From positions 124,001-188,000 of the forward strand of contig FAON01000009.1 in assembly GCA_001485605.1 (NCBI GenBank): a stretch of DNA of 64,000 bases, given 5' to 3'. Position numbers and translations under genes: made by a program. This DNA comes from Candidatus Kryptobacter tengchongensis. GTDB taxonomy: Bacteria > Bacteroidota > Ignavibacteria > Kryptoniales > Kryptoniaceae. This document shows, one piece after another, positions 43,404-51,716 of this stretch (its first letter is position 1; every line of letters starts with the position of its first letter). The notes under the pieces are model-generated. The model was not told where the DNA came from. It made no database searches and saw only the letters and a list, made by a program, of their open reading frames with translations.

Positions 43404-44327
43404 ATGCGAAACAAAGATTTTATTTCCATTCACGATTTAACAGTTGAAGAGGTCTATCAAATTTTTGAACTTGCCAAAGAAATGAAAGCAAATCCCCAAA
43501 AATTTTCAAAATCTCTTGAGGGGAAAATCCTTGCGCTTATTTTTGAAAAACCCTCATTGAGGACAAGGGTCAGTTTTGAAGTTGGAATAAGACAGCTTGG
43601 TGGCGATGCGATTTATCTTGCTCCATCAGATATTCAAATGGGAAAAAGAGAATCAGTCTACGATGTCGGCAAAACACTTGAGCGAATGGTTGATGGAATT
43701 ATGATAAGAACTTTCGGTCATGATATTGTGCTTGAACTTGCAAAAGCAGTTAGAATTCCAGTGATAAATGGTTTAACAGATCTTCTCCATCCCTGTCAGG
43801 CGATGGCTGATTATTTCACAATTCTTGAGAAAAAAGGGGATTTTAAAAACTTAAAAGTCGTATTTGTTGGTGATGGAAACAATGTTTGCCACTCACTAAT
43901 GTTTGGTGCAGCAAAACTTGGTGTAAATTTCTGGGCTGCTACACCTAAAGGTTATGAACCTAAAAAAGAGATTTATGAACTTGCAATTGAAGACGCAAAA
44001 CAAACGGGAGCAAAAATAAACATTACAAACAACCCTGAAGAAGCGGTAAAAGATGCGGATGTTGTCTATACAGATGTTTGGGCAAGCATGGGACAGGAAA
44101 GTGAAGCGGAAATTAGAAAAAAAATTTTTCAACCGTATCAAGTGAATAAAAAACTTTTTTCACTTGCGAAGCCAGATGCATTATTTATGCACTGTCTCCC
44201 CGCACACAGAGGTGAAGAAGTTACAAACGATGTAATTGACTCATCAAACAGTGTTGTCTTTGATGAAGCCGAAAATCGTCTTCATGTTCAAAAAGCTATA
44301 ATGTATGAGCTAATGAAAAATCAATGA
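43404..44327 (+). CDS. argF: Ornithine carbamoyltransferase
   Basis: A 307-aa OTCase with the carbamoyl-phosphate loop SLRTR (about 53), the HPCQA motif (about 131), DGNNVCHSL (about 156), VYTDVWASMG and the ornithine-binding HCLPAHRGEEV (about 267). These are all intact and clearly OTCase rather than ATCase. It makes citrulline from ornithine and carbamoyl phosphate, or the reverse. It is followed by a hairpin and then carbamate kinase. No arginine deiminase, argG or argH is nearby, so direction of flow is open. Confidence 0.93.
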   Translation: MRNKDFISIHDLTVEEVYQIFELAKEMKANPQKFSKSLEGKILALIFEKPSLRTRVSFEVGIRQLGGDAIYLAPSDIQMGKRESVYDVGKTLERMVDGIMIRTFGHDIVLELAKAVRIPVINGLTDLLHPCQAMADYFTILEKKGDFKNLKVVFVGDGNNVCHSLMFGAAKLGVNFWAATPKGYEPKKEIYELAIEDAKQTGAKINITNNPEEAVKDADVVYTDVWASMGQESEAEIRKKIFQPYQVNKKLFSLAKPDALFMHCLPAHRGEEVTNDVIDSSNSVVFDEAENRLHVQKAIMYELMKNQ

Positions 44328-44335
44328 ACAAATAA

Positions 44336-44356
44336 GGGGCGTACAAAATACGCCCC
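44336..44356 (+). terminator. Hairpin between argF and arcC (weak terminator or processing site)
   Basis: GGGGCGTA / TACGCCCC stem with a short CAAAA loop, 8 nt after the OTCase stop. No T run follows (ACAATTTAAA), so partial termination or mRNA protection is more likely than full termination. Confidence 0.5.
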
Positions 44357-44386
44357 ACAATTTAAAAAATTAAACCATCGTTTTCT

Positions 44387-45334
44387 ATGCCCTCAAAAAC
44401 AGCTTTGCTTGCAATCGGTGGAAACTCCCTCATCAGAGCTGGTCAAAGAGGTACTATAGAAGAGCAATTTGAGAATGCACAGAAAACAGCCGAATATATA
44501 GTAGAACTTATAAAAATGGGATTTAATCTCGTCATAACCCACGGAAATGGTCCGCAGGTCGGGGCTCAACTTATACGCTCCGAACTTGGCTCCGGACAAG
44601 TTTATTCAATGCCACTTGATGTATGTGTTGCATCAACTCAAGGTGAAATTGGATACATACTCCAGAATTCAATTCAAAAAGTGCTTTGGGAAAAGGGTTT
44701 TAAAAACCCCGTAATTACAATTATAACTCAAGTTGTTGTAAATGAGGATGACCCTGCTTTTAAAAAACCCACAAAACCCGTTGGACCATTTTATACAAAA
44801 GAAGAAGCTCAGAAAAAAAGACAAATCGGTTGGGAAATAATTGAAGATGCTGGAAGAGGCTATCGCAGAGTTGTCCCATCTCCAAAGCCTATTGATATAG
44901 TTGAAAAAGAAGCAATAAGACAATGTCTTAACGATGGGATGATAGTTATCGCTGTTGGTGGCGGTGGAATCCCAGTGATTAAAAAAAATGGTAAATACAT
45001 CGGAGTTGAAGCAGTTATTGATAAAGACAGGGCTTCAGCAGTACTGGCAAAATATCTTGAAGTTGATTATTTTATCATATCAACCGATACGGATAAAGTT
45101 TATTTAAACTACAAAAAACCTGAACAGAAAGCGCTTGATGTCATCTCTGTGGATGAAATCAAAAAATTTTATCTTGAAGGGCATTTCCCACCAGGAAGTA
45201 TGGGTCCAAAGATTGAAGCGGTGATTGACTTTATTGAAAATGGCGGAGAATGTGCAATTATAACATCTCCAGAAAACTTAACTGAAGCAGTTTTTGGAAA
45301 CGCTGGAACAAAAATAATAAAATCAAAAACCTAA
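44387..45334 (+). CDS. arcC: Carbamate kinase
   Basis: A 315-aa amino-acid-kinase-fold enzyme with the carbamate-kinase start (LLAIGGNSLI), THGNGPQVG (about 50), the VGPFYT insert (about 133), VAVGGGGIP (about 190), and the DTDKVYL and GSMGPKIEA motifs (the latter near 270). It interconverts ATP and carbamate with ADP and carbamoyl phosphate. In heat-loving archaea the same fold feeds carbamoyl phosphate to OTCase and ATCase by channelling. Here OTCase precedes it and an ATCase homologue follows 7 nt later. Confidence 0.94.
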   Translation: MPSKTALLAIGGNSLIRAGQRGTIEEQFENAQKTAEYIVELIKMGFNLVITHGNGPQVGAQLIRSELGSGQVYSMPLDVCVASTQGEIGYILQNSIQKVLWEKGFKNPVITIITQVVVNEDDPAFKKPTKPVGPFYTKEEAQKKRQIGWEIIEDAGRGYRRVVPSPKPIDIVEKEAIRQCLNDGMIVIAVGGGGIPVIKKNGKYIGVEAVIDKDRASAVLAKYLEVDYFIISTDTDKVYLNYKKPEQKALDVISVDEIKKFYLEGHFPPGSMGPKIEAVIDFIENGGECAIITSPENLTEAVFGNAGTKIIKSKT

Positions 45335-45341
45335 ATTAAAA

Positions 45342-46265
45342 ATGCCAAAATTACAGCATGTAATAGAAGCACAGCAATTCACACTTCCATTACTTCATGA
45401 GCTTTTTCAGACAGCAGATCAGATGGAAAAAATACTTGAACGTGGTGGAACGCTTGACTATCAAAATAAAATTATGGCTTCGCTCTTCTACGCACCATCA
45501 ACAAGGACGAGATTTTCTTTTGAATCGGCAATGTTCAGATTGGGTGGAAAGGTGATTTCAACAGAACAAGCACATCTTTTCTCTTCTGTAATTGGAGGCG
45601 AGACGCTTGAGGATACAATAAGAGTTGTATCAAACTTTTGTGATGTGATTGTTTTAAGGCATACAGAAGTTGGAGCAGCAAAAAGAGCTTCACTTGTAGC
45701 TTCTGTTCCAGTTATCAACGCTGGCGATGGCAAGGGTGGGCAACATCCAACACAGGCATTACTTGACCTTTACACAATTTATAAAGAGCTCGGTTATATT
45801 GATGGCTTGAAAATTGCATTTGTTGGAGATCTTGAACAAGGTCGCACTGTCAGATCCCTTGCTTATTTACTCGGCAAGTTTGAAAGAGTTATGATTTATT
45901 TCATCGCTCCTGACTTCCTTCAAATAAGAGAAGATATTCAAGACTATCTGACAAGGCACAACGTATGGTTTACACTTGAAAGCGATTTAAATAAGGTTGT
46001 TTCAGAAGTTGATGTCATTTATGTCACACGGATTGAAAAAGAAAGATTTGGTGATAAAGTTGAAATCTATGATGAGACCGTGAGGAATTACTTTATTGAT
46101 GGAAAACTTCTTTCAAAAATGAAACCTAAATCCATCATCATGCATCCATTGCCACGGTTAAATGAAATCTCGCCTGAGGTTGATGACGACCCAAGGGCTG
46201 TTTATTTTAAACAAACCAAAAACGGGCTATTGATAAGAATGGCTTTGCTGACCATGCTACTTTAA
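45342..46265 (+). CDS. Aspartate carbamoyltransferase homologue with altered catalytic loop
   Basis: A 307-aa protein of PyrB type by overall pattern: carbamoyl-phosphate loop STRTR (about 51-55), VLRH, GDGKGGQHPTQALLDLYTI (H-P-T-Q), GDLEQGRTVRSL and HPLPR near the C-terminus. Two conserved positions differ. The 80s loop reads SSVIGGET (81-88), with Ile84-Gly85 where E. coli has Lys83-Lys84, and TRIEKERF has Glu where E. coli Gln231 contacts the substrate amine. Lys84 is essential in the known enzyme. So this may act on another amine, be inactive, or take a lysine from elsewhere. No regulatory subunit gene (pyrI) is nearby. It is tightly linked to arcC (7 nt). Confidence 0.8.
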   Translation: MPKLQHVIEAQQFTLPLLHELFQTADQMEKILERGGTLDYQNKIMASLFYAPSTRTRFSFESAMFRLGGKVISTEQAHLFSSVIGGETLEDTIRVVSNFCDVIVLRHTEVGAAKRASLVASVPVINAGDGKGGQHPTQALLDLYTIYKELGYIDGLKIAFVGDLEQGRTVRSLAYLLGKFERVMIYFIAPDFLQIREDIQDYLTRHNVWFTLESDLNKVVSEVDVIYVTRIEKERFGDKVEIYDETVRNYFIDGKLLSKMKPKSIIMHPLPRLNEISPEVDDDPRAVYFKQTKNGLLIRMALLTMLL

Positions 46266-46311
46266 TCATATAAACTTCATTTTCCCTACCCACATTTTGC
46301 CCTACTTCTTC

Positions 46312-46341
46312 TTGACAAATCCACTTGAAATTTTTTATCTT
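46312..46341 (+). promoter_or_regulatory. Candidate promoter of the SDR/acetolactate-synthase-like genes
   Basis: TTGACA (46312-46317), an 18-bp spacer and TATCTT (46336-46341). The same stretch reads TATCTTTA, one base from the Bacteroidota TAnnTTTG. The start codon at 46360 is 18 bp downstream. It sits in the 94-bp gap, the largest in the cluster. Confidence 0.45.
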
Positions 46342-46359
46342 TAAATCAAAAAGGCAAAC

Positions 46360-47118
46360 ATGATTGATCTTAAAGGTCGTGTAGCACTCATCACAGGCGG
46401 TTCAAGAGGGATTGGTAGAGCAACTGCAATTTTATTTGCAAAAGCAAATGCCGATGTAGCGATAACATACCGTTCAAACGATAGCGCAGCAAATTTGGTT
46501 GTTGAAGAAATAAAAAACATGGGAAGAAAAGCAATTGCTCTCAAAGGTGATGTGAGCAAAAGTTCTGATGTAAAAATGATAGTAAAGGAAGTTCTTAATT
46601 ACTTTGGCAAAATTGATATACTTGTCAACAACGCAGGAATTTGGACATACGGCGCTATAGGAGAAATGCCCGAAGAAATATGGGATGAAACGATGAATGT
46701 TAATTTGAAAGGTGTTTATCTTATCACAAACGAAGTTGTGCCTATAATGAAAAAGCAAAGATGGGGTCGCATAATAAACATATCTTCAACAGCTGGACAG
46801 CGTGGTGAGGCATTTCACTCACATTATGCAGCATCAAAAGGCGCTATCATTGCATTTACGAAATCACTTGCAGTTGAACTTGCAAAGTTCAACATACTTG
46901 TAAATTGCGTTGCTCCAGGATGGGTTAATACTGATATGTGCGCTGAAGTTTTCAAAGATCCCGCCTTTGTTGAACAAGTCAAAAGCACGATACCACTTGG
47001 AAGAATACCTGAACCAGAAGAAATTGCAGGTCCAATCCTCTTCCTCGCTTCAGACCTTGCTAACTGGATAACTGGAGCAACTATAAGCGTCAATGGTGGT
47101 TCGGTATTATGCGGGTAA
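46360..47118 (+). CDS. Short-chain dehydrogenase/reductase (FabG-like)
   Basis: A 252-aa SDR with the dinucleotide motif TGGSRGIG (near 12-19), LVNNAG (near 88), catalytic Ser in IINISS and YAASK (Tyr-Lys pair near 156-160), and the C-terminal ITGATISVNGG of FabG-type enzymes. It reduces or oxidises a keto/hydroxy substrate with NAD(P)H. The substrate is not clear. The position before an acetolactate-synthase-like pair may mean reduction of its product, which is inference. Confidence 0.88.
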   Translation: MIDLKGRVALITGGSRGIGRATAILFAKANADVAITYRSNDSAANLVVEEIKNMGRKAIALKGDVSKSSDVKMIVKEVLNYFGKIDILVNNAGIWTYGAIGEMPEEIWDETMNVNLKGVYLITNEVVPIMKKQRWGRIINISSTAGQRGEAFHSHYAASKGAIIAFTKSLAVELAKFNILVNCVAPGWVNTDMCAEVFKDPAFVEQVKSTIPLGRIPEPEEIAGPILFLASDLANWITGATISVNGGSVLCG

Positions 47119-47138
47119 AAATTAAGTGAATTTAAAAG

Positions 47139-48860
47139 ATGGAAAAATCAAAACATAACCCTAACAAAGATTTTTACGGTAAAAATTTATCCGGAATTGA
47201 AATCCTCGTTCGTTCGCTTATTGAGGAAAATGTTGAAGTTGTTTTCGGTTGCCCAGGAAACGCAGTACTTGGCATATTTGATGCTTTGATGGACATTGCC
47301 GGAGATATAATTAAAATTATATTCACACGCCATGAAGCGGGCGCAATTTTATCTGCGAGTGGGTATGCAAGGGCAAGTGGAAAACCTGGGGTTGTAATTG
47401 TTTCATCAGGTCCTAGTGCTTCAAATCTTGTCACTGGTATAGCTGATGCAAATATGGATTCAATTCCACTTGTCATTTTCACAGCACAAGTTCCAACAAA
47501 ACTAATCGGGAACGAAACCTTTCAAGAAGTTGACATAGTCGGAATCACGCGACCAATTACCAAACATAATTTTCTGGTCATAAAAATAAATGAACTTGCA
47601 GAAACAATAAAATCCGCATTTTACATTGCAACTACAGGTAGACCTGGACCTGTATTGGTTGACCTTCCAAGAGATGTGATGTCTGAAAAATTTACATTCG
47701 TGTATCCTGATACCGTTAATCTTCGTGGATATAACCCGGTATATTCAGCTCACACTGGACAAATTAGGAGAGCAGCTGAGATTATAAACAACTCATCAAA
47801 ACCCGTGATAATTGCAGGTGGCGGCGTTATATCAAGTAATGCTTCTGGAGAATTGCGTGAGCTCGCAAGAAAGATAAATTCTCCAGTTACAACGACACTG
47901 ATGGGTCAAGGTGTTTATCCTGAAGATGACCCTTTATCCCTTGGAATGCTTGGAATGCATGGGACATGGTATGCAAATATGGCTGTTAATGAATCTGACT
48001 GTATCATTGCAATCGGTTCAAGGTTTGATGAAAGAACAACCGGTGATGTAAGCAAATTTGCTGTAAACGCAAAAAAAATTCATATTGATATTGACCCCGC
48101 TTCAATAAGTAAAAATGTTAAAGTTGATGTTCCAATTGTAGGAGATGTCAAAGACGCACTTAAAAAATTAATTCCGCTTGTCAAAAACTTAAACACAGAA
48201 GAATGGCTTCACCAAATCAAAAAATGGAAACAGGAACATCCCCTAAAATATGAACAGGGCAAAGAAATACGAGTTCAACATGTTATAGAAAAACTCCGTG
48301 AGCTAACAGGTGGAAATGCAGTTCTGGTTACGGATGTTGGACAATTTCAAATGTGGACAGCGCAGTTCTTTAAATTTTTATATCCAAGGACTCATATAAC
48401 AAGCGGTGGGCTTGGAACACTTGGATTTTCCCTCCCAGCATCAATCGGTGTTGCAAAAGCAATAAAAGATAGACCCGTGATTTCACTGAATGGGAATAGA
48501 GGAATTCAAATGAACATTCATGAACTTGCAACAATTTCAGCGTATAATCTTCCGATAAAAATTCTAATCTTTAACGATGAACACATTGACATAACAAGAC
48601 AATGGCAGGAACTTCACTGGAAGAAATCTTTTGATCAGATTTTAATTGATAAAGCAAGACCAAATTTCGCCAAAATTGCAGAAGCGTATGGAATTCAATT
48701 CTTCCAGGTTGAATTAAGTTATGATGTTGAACCAGTTCTAAAAAAAGCGCTTGCGTTAAAAGATAAACCAATTATGATTGAATTTAAAACCATTTATGAA
48801 GAAAATGTTTATCCGTACATCCCACCGGGTGGCTCGGTAAATGATATAATTGAACATTAA
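47139..48860 (+). CDS. Acetolactate-synthase-like large subunit with degenerate ThDP motif
   Basis: A 573-aa protein of the IlvB/ThDP-enzyme family with three domains. The N-terminal domain keeps the catalytic Glu (RHEAGA, E66) and a variant VFGCPGNAVLGIFDAL. The middle FAD/nucleotide-type domain has IIAGGGVISS. The C-terminal cofactor domain is changed: the metal-binding DGDGSFQMN of real acetolactate synthases reads N451-G-N-R-G-I-Q-M-N, and the later NN pair is N-D (FNDEHI). So the Asp that holds Mg2+-ThDP is Asn and its Gly neighbour is Arg. RQWQELHW is kept. It may bind ThDP unusually, use a different chemistry, or be a regulatory relative. The small-subunit gene follows, so the pair is maintained together. 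Confidence 0.8.
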   Translation: MEKSKHNPNKDFYGKNLSGIEILVRSLIEENVEVVFGCPGNAVLGIFDALMDIAGDIIKIIFTRHEAGAILSASGYARASGKPGVVIVSSGPSASNLVTGIADANMDSIPLVIFTAQVPTKLIGNETFQEVDIVGITRPITKHNFLVIKINELAETIKSAFYIATTGRPGPVLVDLPRDVMSEKFTFVYPDTVNLRGYNPVYSAHTGQIRRAAEIINNSSKPVIIAGGGVISSNASGELRELARKINSPVTTTLMGQGVYPEDDPLSLGMLGMHGTWYANMAVNESDCIIAIGSRFDERTTGDVSKFAVNAKKIHIDIDPASISKNVKVDVPIVGDVKDALKKLIPLVKNLNTEEWLHQIKKWKQEHPLKYEQGKEIRVQHVIEKLRELTGGNAVLVTDVGQFQMWTAQFFKFLYPRTHITSGGLGTLGFSLPASIGVAKAIKDRPVISLNGNRGIQMNIHELATISAYNLPIKILIFNDEHIDITRQWQELHWKKSFDQILIDKARPNFAKIAEAYGIQFFQVELSYDVEPVLKKALALKDKPIMIEFKTIYEENVYPYIPPGGSVNDIIEH

Positions 48861-48882
48861 AAAATTCAGAGGTGGAAAATAA

Positions 48883-49443
48883 ATGAGACATACAATTTCA
48901 ATACTCGTTGAAAACAAATTTGGAGTTCTCACCAGAATTGCGGGTCTTTTCAGCGCAAAAGGTTATAACATTGAAAGCATATCCGTCGGTCCAACAGAAG
49001 ACCCAACTATTTCAAGAATGACAATCGTCACAAACGGAGATGACGATCAAATTGAACAAATAATAAAACAATTAAATAAACTCATAGACATCTTAAAAGT
49101 CGTTGATTTGACAAATGAACCTTTCGTTGAAAGGGAACTTGCGTTAATCAAAGTAAAAGTTAATCATTACACGAGAAGTGATGTGATTGAAATATCTGAT
49201 ATATTTAGAGCGAAGGTGGTTGACATTGGACCGACAACATTAACTATTGAGGTGACGGGAAGAAGTGATAAAATCACAGCAATGATCAATATGCTTGCTC
49301 CTTATGGGATTGTTGAACTTGCGAGAACTGGTGTGGTTGCGTTGAAAAGAGAATTCAAAGGTGAAGTTTACGATTCAAAAGAAATTAAAATCATAAAAAG
49401 AAAATCAAAACAAACCCAAAAGGACACGCAACAGAAAGGATAA
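48883..49443 (+). CDS. ilvN: Acetolactate synthase small (regulatory) subunit
   Basis: A 186-aa ACT-domain protein. The N-terminal ACT ([20 protein letters not shown] with the [14 protein letters not shown] valine-binding loop) and the C-terminal IlvN domain ([37 protein letters not shown]) are intact. An unusual Lys/Gln-rich tail of about 25 residues ends the protein. It normally activates the large subunit and gives valine feedback. GAGGTGG precedes the ATG, 22 nt after the large-subunit stop. Confidence 0.88.
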   Translation: MRHTISILVENKFGVLTRIAGLFSAKGYNIESISVGPTEDPTISRMTIVTNGDDDQIEQIIKQLNKLIDILKVVDLTNEPFVERELALIKVKVNHYTRSDVIEISDIFRAKVVDIGPTTLTIEVTGRSDKITAMINMLAPYGIVELARTGVVALKREFKGEVYDSKEIKIIKRKSKQTQKDTQQKG

Positions 49444-49447
49444 AATT

Positions 49448-50317
49448 TCAAAATATGACTTCAAATGATGATGAGACAAAATATATAGTGCTGACCAAAC
49501 TGTTGATATTATTAAATGCAAAATTTACCTTTGATAAATCGTTCGGCTTAACTACTGTATGTTGATAGACCAAAAGAGCCCCGATCAAAATTAACCCCAC
49601 TGTATAAGCCATGCCAAGATTGAGGAGAAATTTCAAAGAGGCAAAAGAGATAAAGGTTAAAAAATGAATCGCAAATGAAATTTTCAATGCTTTTTTAATC
49701 CCAAATTTTTGCGGAATTGAATACAGCCCATGCTTTAGATCAAATTCATAATCCTGACATGCGTAAATTATATCTGAAGCCCCTATCCAAGTCATAACCC
49801 CAAAAGCGAGTATAACGGGCGGAAGGTCAAATCTACCAGCGATTGCAAGCCATGCCCCAACTGGTGCAAGTCCAAGCGATATCCCAAGGAAAAGATGTGA
49901 AAGCCATGTAAATCTTTTTGTAAAGGAGTAAAAAAATATAACAGCGAGCGCAACCGGGGAAAGATAAAAGCAAAGTTTATTAAGTTTGTAAGAAGCTAAA
50001 ATAAAAATCAGTGAAAAAATCACTACAAAAATACTTGCCTCAAAAGTTGATATTTTCCCTGTTGGCAGCTCTCTTGATTTAGTTCTTGGATTCAAAGCAT
50101 CAATTTTTTTATCCACAATTCTATTAAAGCCCATTGCCGAACTTCTTGCGCTCACCATTGCAACAAGAATCCAAAAAAGTTTCTCAGGTGTGACGCTATA
50201 GAAAAAAGATGAAAAAACCACACTTGAAAGGGCAAATGGGAGAGCAAAAAGAGTATGCGAGAACTTTATCATTCTTCCATAGCTTAGCACCTTTTCAATC
50301 AGCGCCCTCGGCTTCAT
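49448..50317 (-). CDS. UbiA-family prenyltransferase (4-hydroxybenzoate/MqnP-like)
   Basis: An integral membrane enzyme of about 289 aa with eight or so spans. The first Asp-rich region is NRIVDKKIDALNPRT (about 80-95) and the second is DIIYACQDYEFDLKHG (about 200-215), both intact. It attaches a polyprenyl chain to an aromatic acid for quinone synthesis; the MqnP branch of menaquinone synthesis fits this kind of organism. ATG 50344 overlaps the regulator gene by 50 nt; ATG 50317 or 50272 would reduce that overlap. It is the third gene of a minus group with a two-component pair. Confidence 0.85.
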   Translation of the reverse strand: MKPRALIEKVLSYGRMIKFSHTLFALPFALSSVVFSSFFYSVTPEKLFWILVAMVSARSSAMGFNRIVDKKIDALNPRTKSRELPTGKISTFEASIFVVIFSLIFILASYKLNKLCFYLSPVALAVIFFYSFTKRFTWLSHLFLGISLGLAPVGAWLAIAGRFDLPPVILAFGVMTWIGASDIIYACQDYEFDLKHGLYSIPQKFGIKKALKISFAIHFLTFISFASLKFLLNLGMAYTVGLILIGALLVYQHTVVKPNDLSKVNFAFNNINSLVSTIYFVSSSFEVIF

Positions 50318-51716
50318 CTTTAGGTGAATCTTCAGGTTCTTCAAGTTGATATTCTTCTATTTTTCTATAAAGTGTGCGTCTGTCAATCCCAAGGATTTTC
50401 GCTGCGTTTGACTTGTGCCATCCCGTTTCGCGAAGCACTTTCAAAATATATCTTTTCTCCAACTCCTCAAGCGTTATCCTTTCGCCAAGCGTGAGTTCCT
50501 CAACTATATTTTCAACTTTACATACCCTTATGTGCTCTGGAAGATGCTCAACTTTTATTTCATCGCTCGTTGAAAGAACAACGAGTCGTTCAATTAAATT
50601 CTCAAGTTCTCTGACATTCCCTGGCCAAGAATATCTCATCAAGCATGCAAGTGCTTCTCGTGAAATTCTTATATTTGGTCTTCCCGCTTCCTCACCATAT
50701 TTTTTCAGAAAATATTCAACTAAAAGCGGTATATCTTCAACTCTTTCTCTTAACTCCGGAAGGTAAATTGGTATAACATTCAATCTATAAAACAAGTCCT
50801 CACGGAATGTTCCCTCTTTAACTGCTTTCTCAAGGTCTTTATGCGTTGCAGCTATTACTCTGACATCAACTTTTTTAGGTTTATCACTTCCGACAGCCCT
50901 TATTTCTTTTTCTTCAAGAACTCTTAAAAGTTTTGCTTGCATTGCAAGTGACATATCTCCAACTTCATCAAGGAAAATTGTCCCTCCGTTAGCTTCTTCA
51001 AAAAGTCCTTTCCTTGAACTTATTGCTCCGGTAAACGCCCCTTTTTCATGCCCAAAAAGTTCCGATTCAAGCAAACTTTCAGGAATGGCGCTACAATTTA
51101 CAGCTATAAATGGCTTATCTTTTCTGGGACTATTATAATGGATTGCCTTTGCGACGAGTTCTTTCCCTGTACCACTTTTCCCGTAGATTATTACATTGCT
51201 ATTCGTGTTAGCAACTTGCTTTATAAGTTGAAAAACTTTTTGCATTTGAGGGCTTTTTCCAATGATGTTTCCAAACGAATATCTTTGTTGAACTTCCCTT
51301 CTTAAAAACTCAACCTCTTTTTTCAATGAAATTTGTTCTGCAGCTCGGTCAACGATCAAAACAAATTCTTCCATATTAAACGGTTTTATAATGTAATCAT
51401 AAGCACCAAGTTTCATTGACTCAACAGCAGAGCTTACAGTAGCAAATGCTGTTATCATAATTACAATAGTGTCAGGAGAAATTGATTTTATCTGTTTTAA
51501 AATCTCAAGTCCGTTCATTTCGGGCATATTTATATCAGTCACAACAATATCAAAACCATTCAGTGTAAATTTCTCAAGTGCTTCTGTCGGTTTGGGTGAT
51601 GTTTCTACAGTATATCCACGCCTTGAGAGAACTTTCTTCAAAAGTTCAAGCATTTTAACATCATCATCAATGACGAGAACTTTAATATTATACGCCTTTT
51701 GGTTCTCCTCCATCAT
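50295..51716 (-). CDS. NtrC-family sigma-54-dependent response regulator
   Basis: A 473-aa regulator: receiver (phospho-acceptor D61 in VVTDINMP), AAA+ domain with Walker A GKSGTGKE (the usual Glu is Lys), the sigma-54 contact loop GAFTGA, GTIFLDEVGD (Walker B), and a C-terminal Fis-type helix-turn-helix (SNAAKILGIDRRTLYRKI). It activates sigma-54 promoters when phosphorylated. It overlaps the kinase gene before it by 29 nt, so the two are a cognate pair. An acidic tail ends the protein. Confidence 0.95.
   Translation of the reverse strand: MMEENQKAYNIKVLVIDDDVKMLELLKKVLSRRGYTVETSPKPTEALEKFTLNGFDIVVTDINMPEMNGLEILKQIKSISPDTIVIMITAFATVSSAVESMKLGAYDYIIKPFNMEEFVLIVDRAAEQISLKKEVEFLRREVQQRYSFGNIIGKSPQMQKVFQLIKQVANTNSNVIIYGKSGTGKELVAKAIHYNSPRKDKPFIAVNCSAIPESLLESELFGHEKGAFTGAISSRKGLFEEANGGTIFLDEVGDMSLAMQAKLLRVLEEKEIRAVGSDKPKKVDVRVIAATHKDLEKAVKEGTFREDLFYRLNVIPIYLPELRERVEDIPLLVEYFLKKYGEEAGRPNIRISREALACLMRYSWPGNVRELENLIERLVVLSTSDEIKVEHLPEHIRVCKVENIVEELTLGERITLEELEKRYILKVLRETGWHKSNAAKILGIDRRTLYRKIEEYQLEEPEDSPKDEAEGAD

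Noticed and set aside
43404-45334. Arginine deiminase (ADI) fermentation pathway
   Set aside because: OTCase and carbamate kinase are present but there is no arginine deiminase or arginine-ornithine antiporter; the next gene is an ATCase homologue, so a standard ADI operon is not supported.
47139-48860. Pseudogene reading of the altered acetolactate-synthase gene
   Set aside because: The frame is full length with no stop or frameshift, the changes are clustered in one motif, and the intact regulatory subunit follows; a changed function is more likely than decay.
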